DNA from: JAFGBI01 sp964480725
Lineage (GTDB): Bacteria > Myxococcota_A > Polyangia > Polyangiales > Polyangiaceae
Reading direction: 5' to 3'
NCBI GenBank assembly: GCA_964480725.1
Contig: CAYZQO010000022.1
Coordinates: 17,508 to 81,507, forward strand
DNA length: 64,000 bases
Shown here: in pieces, positions 47,663 to 57,837 of the stretch
Layout: each line of letters starts with the position of its first letter
Numbering within the stretch: the first letter of the stretch is position 1
The notes under the pieces: generated by a model
What the model saw: only the letters and a program-made list of their open reading frames with translations
Told to the model about the DNA's origin: nothing
Databases searched by the model: none
Made by a program: the position numbers and the translations under genes

Positions 47663-48991
47663 TCAGAGCTCAGGGGTCCGCCAGGTCGCGCCCTGGTCGT
47701 CGGACACCAGCACGGGGTAGGTCTGGGCGACGCGCGGCGCGCCGCCGTAGAGGAACGTCCGGGCGCCGAGGGCGATCAGCCGGCGCGGGACCGCCACGTG
47801 CGCCTCGAAGCCCGGATTCTCAGCGCGGTCGAAGGCCACGGCGAGGGGCGTCCAGTGCGCACCGTCGTCGCGAGTGGACGCGACGCGGACGATGTCTCCG
47901 GTGTTGACCGCGAGGATCGTCGTACCCTCGACGCGCGCGACATCGACCGGGAATCGGGGCGAGCCCCCGGCGAGCCCGAACCGCGGGAGCGGCACCTCGG
48001 TGCAGGGCGCGTGGTAACCGCAGCGGTGGAGGGACACGGAGTCGTCGTGGGGCGCCTTGGTGCCGATCACCGCGGCGACCGCATCGCAGACGACGGCGAA
48101 CACAGGGCGTTCGCTCGACGCGACCTCGACGGTGGAGCGGGTCAGCTCGGCGCCGTAGGACGTCAGCGTCGTGATGTCACCGGTGGCGTCGATGCCGAGC
48201 TCGTAGGAGTGCCCGGCGGAGGTGCAGCGACGCGCGTGCTCGGCGACGCCGGGCGTCGCGGCGCTCACTGGGGCCCAGGTGAGCCCGCCGTCGGTCGACT
48301 GGTGCACGGTCAGGTGGGCGCCCGCGCCGAATGCGACGAACCAGCTCGCGCCGTCCTGCCACGCGGAGCGAAAAGGGGCGCGCACGACGGGCAGCCCGCT
48401 GCCGAGGCTGGGTCGCGGCAGGGCCACCGGGTGGGTCGCCTCGTCGGCGTTGACCGAGCGGGTGACGAGCCGCGTGTACCCGCCCCTCGCCAAGGGGCCG
48501 GCGCGCTCGGTGAGCTCAGCGAGCCGATGGGTGGTCACCCGGAGCTGGTCGACGGTGACGGTGCCGAAGCGCCCCGACGGCCGCTCCTCCGGACGCGCGC
48601 CGTACTCCTCGAAGCTGTACGCCATCGCCTGGTGCGCCCCCAGGACCCCGTCGTCACCGGTGAGCTCGCCGGCAGCCCGGGCGCAGCCGAGGAACGGGCG
48701 CTCCTCCGGCGACGCACCCACGACGCGACGTCGCACCAGACGCCGGAACTCGTCCGGGTTATCGCGGAGCAGCGCCGGACCCGTCGGCCCCACCATGCAC
48801 AGGGCGTAGTCCGCGAACAGCGTCGCCTCGGAGTGCAGCTCGACGACGGCAATGGCCCGCGGGTACGCCCACGCGATCGCCCCCCCGGCGAGCGCGAGGC
48901 CCAGCAGGGTCCGCAGGCGCACGAACGGCCGCGCGGGCTCACGCTCGCCGTCGCCATGCTCGCGCGGGGCCCCGACGGAGGCTACCGCCAT
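47663..48991 (-). CDS. Membrane-anchored BNR/Asp-box repeat protein
   Basis: 442 residues from ATG 48991. A single N-terminal membrane helix (LRTLLGLALAGGAIAWAYPRAIAVV) leaves the rest outside. At least three Asp-box motifs are visible: STDGGLTWAP, STRDDGAHWTP and SDDQGATWRT, typical of sialidase-type beta-propellers, but the catalytic residues of sialidases are not evident. A WD40/YCF48-like binding role is more likely than hydrolysis. Four cysteines (CTSAGHSY, VVCDAV, HRCGYHAPC) may pair. It follows the rpsU gene on the same strand after 83 bases. Function unknown. Confidence 0.75.
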   Translation of the reverse strand: MAVASVGAPREHGDGEREPARPFVRLRTLLGLALAGGAIAWAYPRAIAVVELHSEATLFADYALCMVGPTGPALLRDNPDEFRRLVRRRVVGASPEERPFLGCARAAGELTGDDGVLGAHQAMAYSFEEYGARPEERPSGRFGTVTVDQLRVTTHRLAELTERAGPLARGGYTRLVTRSVNADEATHPVALPRPSLGSGLPVVRAPFRSAWQDGASWFVAFGAGAHLTVHQSTDGGLTWAPVSAATPGVAEHARRCTSAGHSYELGIDATGDITTLTSYGAELTRSTVEVASSERPVFAVVCDAVAAVIGTKAPHDDSVSLHRCGYHAPCTEVPLPRFGLAGGSPRFPVDVARVEGTTILAVNTGDIVRVASTRDDGAHWTPLAVAFDRAENPGFEAHVAVPRRLIALGARTFLYGGAPRVAQTYPVLVSDDQGATWRTPEL

Positions 48992-49074
48992 GGCCCGAGG
49001 CTCGTCGCTCCGAGATCCGCCGCTCCGACGCCCATGGGCCCGAAGCTACGCAGACCGCGACGATCGGCCAAATT

Positions 49075-49302
49075 TCAAGGGATCTCGATGCGCTGGCGCT
49101 TGCGCCGACGGCGCGCGGCCTCGCTCATCTTCTTGCGGCGCTTCACCGACGGCTTCATGTGATGACGCCGACGCTTGAGCTCCCTCAGAATGCCCTCGGC
49201 GGCCATCTTGCGCTTCAGATGCTTGATGGCGCGCTCGATGCCCTTCTCACCGACGGACACCTCGAGAGGCTTACACTGGACTGCTTCGCTCGGATTAGCC
49301 AA
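49075..49302 (-). CDS. rpsU: 30S ribosomal protein S21
   Basis: The core KPLEVSVGEKGIERAIKHLK, then RKMAAEGILRELKRRRHHMK and a basic tail (PSVKRRKKMSEAARRRRKRQ), matches bS21 in order and length. S21 binds the 30S platform near the anti-Shine-Dalgarno helix and aids initiation. The start is unclear: no ATG exists. TTG 49302 (75 residues) is preferred; GTG inside EVSV and TTG 49347 are alternatives. No Shine-Dalgarno is visible upstream of any of them. In many bacteria rpsU precedes dnaG-rpoD; here it is about 18 kb away from them in the opposite orientation. Confidence 0.9.
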   Translation of the reverse strand: MANPSEAVQCKPLEVSVGEKGIERAIKHLKRKMAAEGILRELKRRRHHMKPSVKRRKKMSEAARRRRKRQRIEIP

Positions 49303-49311
49303 GGGGCCGGA

Positions 49312-49340
49312 CTTATGCCAGCTGCGAGGGCTCTCTGCAA
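49312..49340 (-). promoter_or_regulatory. Candidate promoter for rpsU
   Basis: Minus strand TTGCAG (49340-49335), 17-base spacer, CATAAG (49317-49312); three and four of six matches. The -10 ends ten bases before the preferred TTG start, which would make the message nearly leaderless. Confidence 0.35.
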
Positions 49341-49433
49341 CCCCCAAAAACCCGGGCCGATCGCCCCCGTCGGAGGGGGGCGAACCGAGGGCGGGGAAGC
49401 CCGGCCGCGGCAGGTGGAGAGGCTCGGCCGCCG

Positions 49434-50501
49434 GTGACGGAGGCGAGCCGCCGGATCGCCGTCGTGACCACCTCGTTCCCCGGCGAGCCGGGGGATCCGG
49501 CCGGCCACTTCGTGGCGGCGGAGGTCGCCGAGCTCGCCCGGACCGCCGCCGAGGTGGTGGTGATCACCCCCGTCGCGGGGCCGGAGCGTCCCGCCGGCCG
49601 CCATCCGGAAGCGCCAGCGCCAGGGCAGCCGCGGGTCACGGTGGTAGCGGTCCCGGCCGGCGATGCCTTCGGAACCCCGGGGGCCCTGGCGCGCCTGCGT
49701 GCGGCGCCCTGGCGAGCGCTTGGCGCCGCGCGCTTCCTGCTCGGCGCGCGAGCGGCGCTGCGGCGCTGCGGTCCCTTCGACGCGGTGATCGCCCACTGGC
49801 TCGTCCCCTCCGCCTGGCCGATCGCGTTCACGGCGCCGGGGACGCTCGAAGTCGTCGTCCACGGCTCCGACGCCGAGCTCCTGCTCGCGCTGCCGCAAGT
49901 GCTGCGCCACCACATCTTGACGACCTTGCTCGCCCGGGAGACCCAGTTCCGCTTCGTGTCCCGCGCGCTGCGGGACCGGCTGGTGGCGGCGAGCCCGCCC
50001 GGACTCGCGGCGCGATCCACCGTCCGCCCGGCGGCGCTCGCGATGCCAGTCGTCCCATCGCGCGACGCCGCGCGCGTCGCGCTCGGCCTGGCGCCGACGG
50101 AGACGGTGATCGCGATCGTCGGTCGCTTGGTGCCGGAGAAGCGGCCGCTCCTGGCCGTCGGGGCGGCCACCCTCGTCCCCGGCGCCCGCGTCGTGACCGT
50201 GGGTGACGGGCCCGAGCGACCCCGGATCGAGGCGGCGTTCCCTAGCGTCACACTGGTCGGCGCGCTCCCGCGACCGGAGGCGCTGACGTGGATCGGAGCG
50301 GCGGATCTGCTGCTCTCGGCCTCGCTGCGCGAGGGGGCGCCGACGGTGATCCGGGAGGCGCGCCGGCTCGGGGTGCCGGTCGTCACCACCCCGGTCGGCG
50401 ACGTCGCGGAGTGGGCGGCGAGCGATCCGGGCATCGTCGTCGTGACGGAACGGAGCCCGTATCCCGAATCCCCCAGCCCCAGAAGCCGAACGCGACGGTG
50501 A
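49434..50501 (+). CDS. GT4-type glycosyltransferase with shortened C-terminus
   Basis: 355 residues from GTG 49434. The N-terminal Rossmann domain (IAVVTTSFPGEPGDPAGHFVAAEV) includes the flexible-loop residues of glycogen-synthase-like GT-B enzymes. The C-terminal domain has IAIVGRLVPEKRP, VGDGPERPRIE and the E-x7-E motif (EGAPTVIRE, about 300-308) that holds the donor phosphate. It transfers a sugar from a nucleotide donor; acceptor unknown. After VTTPVGDVAEW only about 30 residues remain, of which the last 17 are Arg/Ser/Pro-rich. Beyond the TGA the same frame continues with a plausible terminal helix (TQALSRLALALAPAGKTTDP), so an in-frame nonsense change or small insertion is possible. Confidence 0.8.
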   Translation: MTEASRRIAVVTTSFPGEPGDPAGHFVAAEVAELARTAAEVVVITPVAGPERPAGRHPEAPAPGQPRVTVVAVPAGDAFGTPGALARLRAAPWRALGAARFLLGARAALRRCGPFDAVIAHWLVPSAWPIAFTAPGTLEVVVHGSDAELLLALPQVLRHHILTTLLARETQFRFVSRALRDRLVAASPPGLAARSTVRPAALAMPVVPSRDAARVALGLAPTETVIAIVGRLVPEKRPLLAVGAATLVPGARVVTVGDGPERPRIEAAFPSVTLVGALPRPEALTWIGAADLLLSASLREGAPTVIREARRLGVPVVTTPVGDVAEWAASDPGIVVVTERSPYPESPSPRSRTRR

Positions 50502-50655
50502 GCCGGCGGCCCCCGGCGCGCCCCACTTCGACGCGAGACCCAAGCGCTCTCGCGACTCGCGCTGGCGCTTGCACCGGCCGGGAAGACCACCGATCCTGCC
50601 CGCGTTGCTCTCCTTGGCGCGTCGCGCGGCGGCGCGCTGTCGTCGGATCCCTGCC

Positions 50656-52557
50656 GTGCTACCCCGGTGCCACCTCGTTCCTCCCCGTCCGTCGGGCGGC
50701 CGGGCGCGCGGGGCCCGTTGGCTCGCCGTCCTAGCGCTCCTCAGCGCGTCGGGTTGCGCGAAGCCCGCGGCCCGGGGCGGCGATCCCAGCGCCGCCCCGC
50801 GGGCGTCGTCGTCGGCCAGCGCGGCGCCTCGGCCGCTCCAGAGCGACGCCGCCGCGGCCGCAGGGGGGTCGGGTCCCCCGGCGGCCGCGAGCGCGGCAAC
50901 GCGGAAGCCACTGCCGCTGCCGCGCGCCGGCGGAGCCCGCGCCGTCCCGGCGGAGGCGGGGCTCGTGACCTCCGTGAACGACGACGCGACCCGCGCCGGG
51001 GTGGCGATCCTGGAGGCGGGTGGCAACGCGGTGGACGCCGCGGTCGCGGTCGGCTTCGTGCTCGCCGTGACCCACCCGAGCGCCGGCAACCTCGGCGGTG
51101 GCGGCTTCATGTTGGTGCGGCCCGCGGCCGGGCCCACCACCGCGATCGATTTCCGCGAGAACGCCCCGGCCGCGCTCACGCGCGACGAGTTCGACGCGAT
51201 GATCGCCGGCGGAGGCGGCGGTCCGGCCTCGGTGGGCGTGCCGGGCAGCGTGGCCGGGCTGCTGCTCGCGCACGAGCGTTTCGGACGGCTGCCGCGGCGA
51301 CGCTTGCTGGAGCCCGCCATCCGCCTGGCGAACGAGGGCCACCGGGTGAGCGCCCGGACTGCGCTCACCCTGTCCTGGGGCTACCGCGAGTTGGCGCGCG
51401 ACGGAGCGGCCCGCGAGGAGTTCGGCGTCGGCGGCAAGCCACTCACGGCAGGGGCGCGCTGGGTGCGGAGAGACCTCGCCGGTACGCTGGAGCGCATCGC
51501 CGCCGAGGGCGTTCGTGGCTTCTACGCGGGGCCCGTCGCGACCGCGCTCGCGGCCCGCCTCGAAGGACGCCTCTCGACCAGCGATCTCGCCGGCTACGTG
51601 GCGCGGCTGCGCGAGCCGCTCCGCTTCGACTACCGTGGACTCACCGTCGAGACGATGCCGCCGCCGTCGGCGGGAGGCGTCGCGCTCGCCGTGCTCCTGC
51701 TCGAACTCCAGCGCCAGCGCGCGCACGAGCTCGAGGCGGGCTCCGTCCTCGAGCTCCACCTCTTCCTCGAGGCCTCCCGGCGCGCTCAGGTCGAGCGGCG
51801 CCTCCGCGTCGTGGATCCCGACCGCCTCCCGCCGGAGATCCTGGCCCGCCGCGTCGCGGAGTGGACGGACGCCGAGCGGTCGCTCCCCGGGACGATCCCC
51901 ATCGACCGAACCCGGGCCACCCCGTCCGTCGGGCTCCACCCCCTGTACGGGGAGCTGCTCCGGGAATCGGAGCACACCACGCACTACTCGGTGGTCGACG
52001 CGGACGGGATGGTGGTGAGCGTCACCACCACCCTCTCGTCCGGGTACGGGGCACGCATCCTCGTCCCCGGGACCGGCGTGGTCCTCAACAACTCGGTCGG
52101 GTCGTTCTCCTCGCTCGGCGAGAACGTGCCGGAGGCGGGCCGGCGCACGACGAGCTCGATGGCACCGACGCTCGTGCTGGCGGACGGGCGCCCCGTCCTC
52201 GTCCTGGGCACACCCGGGGGCGACACCATCCCCAGCACCATCGCGCAGGTGCTGCGCCACATGATCGATCACGGCCTCACGATCGACGCTGCGGTCGATG
52301 CCCCCCGGATGCACCACGGCTTCGTGCCCGACCAGCTCCGCTACGAGGCGGCCCGCCCTATCTCGCCCGCCGTGCTCCGGGGCCTCCGCGACTTGGGTCA
52401 CGCGGTCAGCGACCGACGGCTCCCGATCGGGGACGCGAACGACATCGCGCTCTGCAACGGCACGGCCTGGGGGTACGCCGACCCCCGTGAGGGAGGTCTG
52501 GCGCTCGCCGCGCGACGGCCGGCGCCCGTCCCCACCCCCTCCACGACCGCCCGATGA
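50656..52557 (+). CDS. ggt: Gamma-glutamyltranspeptidase, lipoprotein
   Basis: About 633 residues from GTG 50656; the frame is open back to a TTG at 50569 but this start places a lipoprotein signal (ARWLAVLALLSASGC, lipid Cys at 34) near the N-terminus. An Ala/Ser/Pro linker is followed by the large subunit (AILEAGGNAVDAAVAVGFVL, then GGGGFMLVR and IDFRENAP). The autocleavage site and catalytic nucleophile is Thr441 in TTHYSVVDADG, with the oxyanion motif in RRTTSSMAPTLV and GTPGGDTIPSTIAQV. It cleaves gamma-glutamyl bonds of glutathione and similar peptides, probably in the periplasm or on the cell surface. A 50-kb-scale context gives no pathway hint. Confidence 0.92.
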   Translation: MLPRCHLVPPRPSGGRARGARWLAVLALLSASGCAKPAARGGDPSAAPRASSSASAAPRPLQSDAAAAAGGSGPPAAASAATRKPLPLPRAGGARAVPAEAGLVTSVNDDATRAGVAILEAGGNAVDAAVAVGFVLAVTHPSAGNLGGGGFMLVRPAAGPTTAIDFRENAPAALTRDEFDAMIAGGGGGPASVGVPGSVAGLLLAHERFGRLPRRRLLEPAIRLANEGHRVSARTALTLSWGYRELARDGAAREEFGVGGKPLTAGARWVRRDLAGTLERIAAEGVRGFYAGPVATALAARLEGRLSTSDLAGYVARLREPLRFDYRGLTVETMPPPSAGGVALAVLLLELQRQRAHELEAGSVLELHLFLEASRRAQVERRLRVVDPDRLPPEILARRVAEWTDAERSLPGTIPIDRTRATPSVGLHPLYGELLRESEHTTHYSVVDADGMVVSVTTTLSSGYGARILVPGTGVVLNNSVGSFSSLGENVPEAGRRTTSSMAPTLVLADGRPVLVLGTPGGDTIPSTIAQVLRHMIDHGLTIDAAVDAPRMHHGFVPDQLRYEAARPISPAVLRGLRDLGHAVSDRRLPIGDANDIALCNGTAWGYADPREGGLALAARRPAPVPTPSTTAR

Positions 52558-52564
52558 GGGATGC

Positions 52565-52582
52565 CTCGGGCCCCCTGCCGAG
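52565..52582 (+). terminator. Weak hairpin after ggt
   Basis: CTCGG and CCGAG arms with an 8-base loop start eight bases after the stop codon. Short stem, low confidence. Confidence 0.3.
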
Positions 52583-52692
52583 CCGCTCGTCGATGGGTCG
52601 CGCCGGGGAGCACGGGTGGAAAACTGCACACGCGGCGCGGTGATTCTGGTATGGGCGGGGTCGGGGCTTCATTACCCGGTCGAGGACGGGAG

Positions 52693-54080
52693 ATGAGCGA
52701 GAGAGCGAAATCGAAGCGCACCATCGAGTGCCGCACGAGCCTGTGGGAGGGTTTCGAGAGGCTGGCGAACGAGCTCGGCTGCAGCCTCGACTTCCTGGTT
52801 TCCGACGCGATGAAGCAGTACGCCCGGCAGCGCGGCCTCACTCTGGGCGCGCGCAGCGGGGTCGCGCAGGACGAGCCCGCCGCGCAGGACGAGCCCGCCG
52901 CGCAGGACGAGCCCGCTGCGCAGGACGAGCCCGCCGCGCAGGACGAGCCCGCCGCGCAGGACGNNNNNNNNNNNNNNNNNNNNNNNNNNNNNNNNNNNNN
53001 NNNNNNNNNNNNNNNNNNNNNNNNNNNNNNNNNNNNNNNNNNNNNNNNNNNNNNNNNNNNNNNGCGCAGGACGAGCCCGCCGCGCAGGACGAGCCCGCCG
53101 CGCAGGACGGGCCCGCCGCGCAGGGCGAGCCCGCCGCGACGGCGCCCGAGGATGCCGCGGAACCGCCGGAGCCCGCAGCGACCCCTCCCGCCGACGCGGA
53201 CGGGCCGACCCATCGGGATCCCACCATCACAGTGGAGGCGGATGAGGACGTGGAGGCGGATGAGGACGTGGAGGCGGACGAGGACGCTTGGGCGGACGAG
53301 GACGCGGACGCCGAGCCCCGCGGGTCCGCCGCTCCCACCCCAGCGGCGGTCACCGCGGCCCCCGTCCCCCCGCCCCTCCCACTCGCGGCGGCAAGACCAC
53401 CGCCCGCCCCGCCGCCGCCCGCGCCGCCGGTCCCGCCAATGGTCGGCGGCATGGCGCCCGCACGCTCGTTCCCACCGGCGTTGCCGACGCGTCCGTCGCG
53501 TCCGCCGTCGCCTCCGGTCGGCGGCGGGAGCGGCGCGCCCGCGCGGCTCTCGGCACCACCGCCACCTCCTCCCGGCTCTCCCCCGGGAAGGGCTCCTGCC
53601 CCATCGGTCCCATCCTGGAACCCGGAGGCGGTCACGCTCCGCCCGCCGCCGGTCGGCGACTCGAGCGCGCCGGTGCTGCCCCGCCCGCCCCCCGCCTTCG
53701 CTTTCACGTCGGCGAGGCCCCCTCCGTCACCGCCGCTGTCCCCCCGGGTCACGGATCCGGGGCTGGGCCAGGCGGAGCTCGCGGACCCCGTCGCCGCCCC
53801 GCCCCCGCTCGTGGTCCATTTCCAGGGCAGCTCCGTGCCCATCACCAAGCCCCGGTTCATCATCGGGCGCGGCAAGAAGGGCACGGACCTGACGATCAAG
53901 GACCCGAACGTGTCCCGTCAGCACGCCATGGTCGAGTACTCGGAGGGCCAGCACTTCCTCGTCGATCTCGGCTCCACGAACGGAGTGCTCGTCGACGGGG
54001 CGCGCGTTCAGCGCCGGGTGATCGGCGATGGCGACGAGTTTCGCATCTGCGATCACACGCTGCGCTTCACCCGAGCTTGA
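52693..54080 (+). CDS. Ribbon-helix-helix-like / repeat / FHA-domain protein, interrupted by assembly gap
   Basis: Starts at ATG 52693 with GAGG seven bases upstream. The first 50 residues (RTIECRTSLWEGFERLANEL, then GCSLDFLVSDAMKQYARQRG) read as one strand and two helices, resembling a ribbon-helix-helix DNA-binding fold. Next is a tandem AQDEPA repeat containing a 100-N gap, an acidic VEADED repeat, and about 200 Pro-rich residues. The C-terminal FHA domain has FIIGRGKKGTD, VSRQHAMVEY and GSTNGVLVDG, the phosphothreonine-binding residues. The frame differs across the gap only because its length is arbitrary; 8+18k bases would restore it. No signal peptide: a cytoplasmic reader of Ser/Thr kinase phosphorylation is likely. 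Confidence 0.8.
52864..53135 (+). repeat. Tandem 18-bp coding repeat (AQDEPA), spans gap
   Basis: At least five and a half units before and four after the N run, nearly identical; the last two copies vary (AQDGPA, AQGEPA). Confidence 0.9.
52964..53063. other. Assembly gap (100 N)
   Basis: A placeholder inside the AQDEPA repeat. The repeat phase on the two sides predicts a true length of 8 plus a multiple of 18. Confidence 0.97.
53232..53303 (+). repeat. Short 18-bp acidic repeat (VEADED)
   Basis: Three nearly exact copies and one degenerate copy (AWADED) in the FHA-domain protein, giving a strongly acidic linker. Confidence 0.8.
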
Positions 54081-54113
54081 GCGAGCCGTGCCGCCCCCCT
54101 CCCCAGCCGGGAG

Positions 54114-54141
54114 CCCCGACCCGAGCGGTCCGCGGTCGGGG
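54114..54141 (+). terminator. Hairpin after the FHA gene
   Basis: Perfect 8-bp stem CCCCGACC / GGTCGGGG with a 12-base loop, 33 bases after the stop. No U-tract. It separates the FHA gene from the kamA operon. Confidence 0.5.
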
Positions 54142-54208
54142 ATCGTTCCGGGTCCGCGCCGGCCGCTCGCGCGGAGGCCGGTTCGACCGCGGCGACGCCG
54201 CGCGTTCC

Positions 54209-54236
54209 TTGCGCCGCCTCCGCGCAACTCTTGCGC
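54209..54236. promoter_or_regulatory. Operator-like cluster of TTGCGC half-sites upstream of kamA
   Basis: TTGCGC (54209-54214), its inverted partner GCGCAA (54222-54227) after seven bases, and a third TTGCGC (54231-54236) three bases on. The dyad plus extra half-site lies about 125 bases before kamA, in the 280-base gap after the FHA gene. Could bind a dimeric regulator; no promoter was convincing between it and the gene. Confidence 0.35.
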
Positions 54237-54360
54237 GGTGTGTGGCGCGGGGGTCGCGTCGTGATGATCGCTCGTAGGAAATCGACGCGCTGGAGCGTTT
54301 CATGATAACGAAGGCACGAAGTTTGCTGGAGGCCGGCCCCGGTGCCGCAGGAAAAGGTCG

Positions 54361-55730
<1,370 letters not shown>

Positions 55731-55731
<1 letters not shown>

Positions 55732-57257
55732 TGCGGCTCCTGGTCCTCACGCAGGCGGTCGGGCCGCAATCGTCCCCGGACGAGCGGGACGTCCTCGACC
55801 AGGCGACGCTGGTGGCCGGCGCGCTCGAGCGGCTCGGCCATCAGGTGACCCGCGGTGAGGCGACGGCGGACTTGGGCGCGCTCCGCCGCCGTCTCGCGGG
55901 CGACACGCCCGATCTGGTCTTCAACCTCGTGGAGTCGCTCGCCGGCGAGGACGAGCTCATCGCCCTGGTGCCGGCGCTCCTCGAGGCGCTCGCCCTGCCG
56001 TTCACCGGCTCCTGCGCCGCAGCCCTCGCCCTCGCCAGCGACAAGCCCCGCGCGAAGGCGCGCCTCCTCGCCCGCGGGATCCCCACCCCCCCCTGGTGGG
56101 GTCGGAGCGCCCCGACGGGTGCGGGCGTCACCGGGCGCTACCTCGTGAAGCCGGCGCGCCGGCACGCCTCCCAAGGCATCGATGGGCGCTCCTTGGTCGA
56201 CGCCGCGACCCCCGCCGCGCTGGACGCGCTCGTGCGGGCTCGCGCGGCCGAGATCGGCGCGGAGTGCTTCGCCGAGCGCTACATCGACGGGCGCGAGGTG
56301 TCGGTCACACTGCTAGCGCGGGACGGCGCCCTGGAGGTGCTCGGGATCGCGGAGATCGAGTTCGTCGACTTCCCCCCGGAGCGACCGCACATCGTCGACT
56401 ACGAGGCGAAGTGGGAGGTAGGCTCATTTGCCTACGAGCACACGCCGCGGCGGTTCTGGAGCCCCGGCCGCGAAGGGCCCCTCTTCGAACGGGTCGCCGG
56501 GCTCGCCCGCCAGAGCGCCGCCGGCCTCGGCGTCACCGGCTTCGCCCGGGTCGACCTCCGGATCGACGCGGTGGGAACTCCCTGGGTGCTCGAGGTCAAC
56601 GCCAACCCCTGCCTGTCCCCCGACGCGGGCTTCCTCGCCGCCGCGGCGGAGGCCGGGCTCGACGCCGACGCGGTCTGCGCGGCGATCGTCGCGGCCGCCC
56701 TGCCGGCACCGCCCCCTTCGGTCGAGACCGCAGTCGCCGCCGTCCCGTCCCCTCGCGCCGCGACGGCACCCGGCGCTCCGGTCTTGCTCGAGGACACCCT
56801 GACGCTCGAGCACCGCCCCGCGCTTCGCCAGCTCGTCGAGCGGACCGGCTTCTTCACCGTCGCCGAGGCCGATGTCGCGATCGAGCTGCTCGACGAGTTC
56901 TGGGCCAAGGGCGCCGACGCCAGCGGCTACCGCTTCGTGGCGGCCTTCCTCGACAACCGTCTGGTGGGGTACGCCTGCTTCGGGCCGGTGCCCTGCAGCG
57001 ACACCAGCCACGAGCTCTACTGGATCGCGGTGGATTCGGACCTGCAGGGCCATGGGATCGGCCGTCGCCTCCTCGAGCGCACCGTCGCGCGTGTCCGCGA
57101 CGAGGGGGGGCGGCGGCTCTACCTCGACACGTCTGGGCGACCGAGCTACTCGCCAACGCGGGAGTTCTACCTCCGGAGCGGCTTCCAGATCGCCGCCACC
57201 CTGGAGGACTTCTACCGACCCGGAGACGGCAAGGTGATCTTCGTGCGCGAAGTCTGA
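55731..57257 (+). CDS. ATP-grasp ligase (D-Ala-D-Ala ligase-like) fused to GNAT acetyltransferase
   Basis: 508 residues from GTG 55731, coupled to kamA. Residues 1-325 form an ATP-grasp ligase: LVFNLVESLAGEDELIALVP, the FTGS segment, ATP-binding YLVKPARRHASQGI, and the Mg site VLEVNANPCLSPDAGF. Such enzymes join a carboxylate to an amine through an acyl-phosphate. A linker leads to a GNAT domain (about 355-508) with the acetyl-CoA motif LQGHGIGRRLL and the ending FYLRSGF. In the known ablA/ablB pair, KamA works with a GNAT that makes N-acetyl-beta-lysine, an osmolyte. Here the acetyltransferase is fused to a ligase, implying a ligated, acylated beta-lysine product. Substrates are not known; cytoplasmic. 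Confidence 0.85.
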
Positions 57258-57267
57258 GCGGAGCGCG

Positions 57268-57837
57268 TCACTCGGGCTCGTCGTAGTCGTCGCCGAGGAG
57301 ATCCGACACCCCGACCTCGATGGCGTCGAAGGGCTCGGCGAAGACGCGCTCCCTCCCCCACGCCGTGACCAGCTCGCAGTACTCGTCGTCGCCCCGCTCG
57401 AGCACGAGCAGGCGCCGCGCCTCGGCGTCGACCAGCCAGATGTAGCGGACGGCCGAGCGGTGGTAGATCGCCAGACGGCGGTCCTGCTCCGCGGTCCTCG
57501 GCGCCGAGTCGAGTTCGACCACGAAGTCGGGGACCACCCGCAGCGGCTTCTCCGGCGGGACCTCGGCCAGCCGCCGGCGGACCCAGCCGGCCAGCAGCGG
57601 GCGGAAGACGTCGCGCGGCCCGAGCGCCAGCTCGGGCCCGACCGCGAACAGCCACCCGTCCTCCTCGCCGCGCTCGCCGGCGCGCCGGAACTGTCCGAGG
57701 AAGGCGAGCAGACCGAACTCGGCAGCCCCCTGCTCGACCGAACAGGGCGCGCGCTCGACGAGCTCCCCGTCGAGCAGCTCGTGACTGCGGTCCTCGTCCG
57801 GGAGCGCCGGCAGCTCGCCGAAGCTCCTTGCGCTCAT
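57268..57837 (-). CDS. Uma2/DUF820 family (PD-(D/E)xK-like) protein
   Basis: 189 residues from ATG 57837; ATG 57858 is an alternative seven codons upstream. HELLDGELVERAPCSVEQG and VVPDFVVELDS, then YIWLVDAEARRLLVL, follow the Uma2 pattern of a PD-(D/E)xK nuclease-like fold. The Asp of PDFVVEL and its Glu are present. The position where the family usually has Lys, before the Y of IYHRS, seems to carry Leu (DRRLAIY), so activity is doubtful. Family function is unknown; members are common in multicopy in large genomes. It is convergent with the ATP-grasp gene, ten bases apart. Confidence 0.8.
   Translation of the reverse strand: MSARSFGELPALPDEDRSHELLDGELVERAPCSVEQGAAEFGLLAFLGQFRRAGERGEEDGWLFAVGPELALGPRDVFRPLLAGWVRRRLAEVPPEKPLRVVPDFVVELDSAPRTAEQDRRLAIYHRSAVRYIWLVDAEARRLLVLERGDDEYCELVTAWGRERVFAEPFDAIEVGVSDLLGDDYDEPE

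Noticed and set aside
52864..53135. CRISPR-like array
   Set aside because: Units are 18 bases, contiguous without spacers and in frame within a protein.
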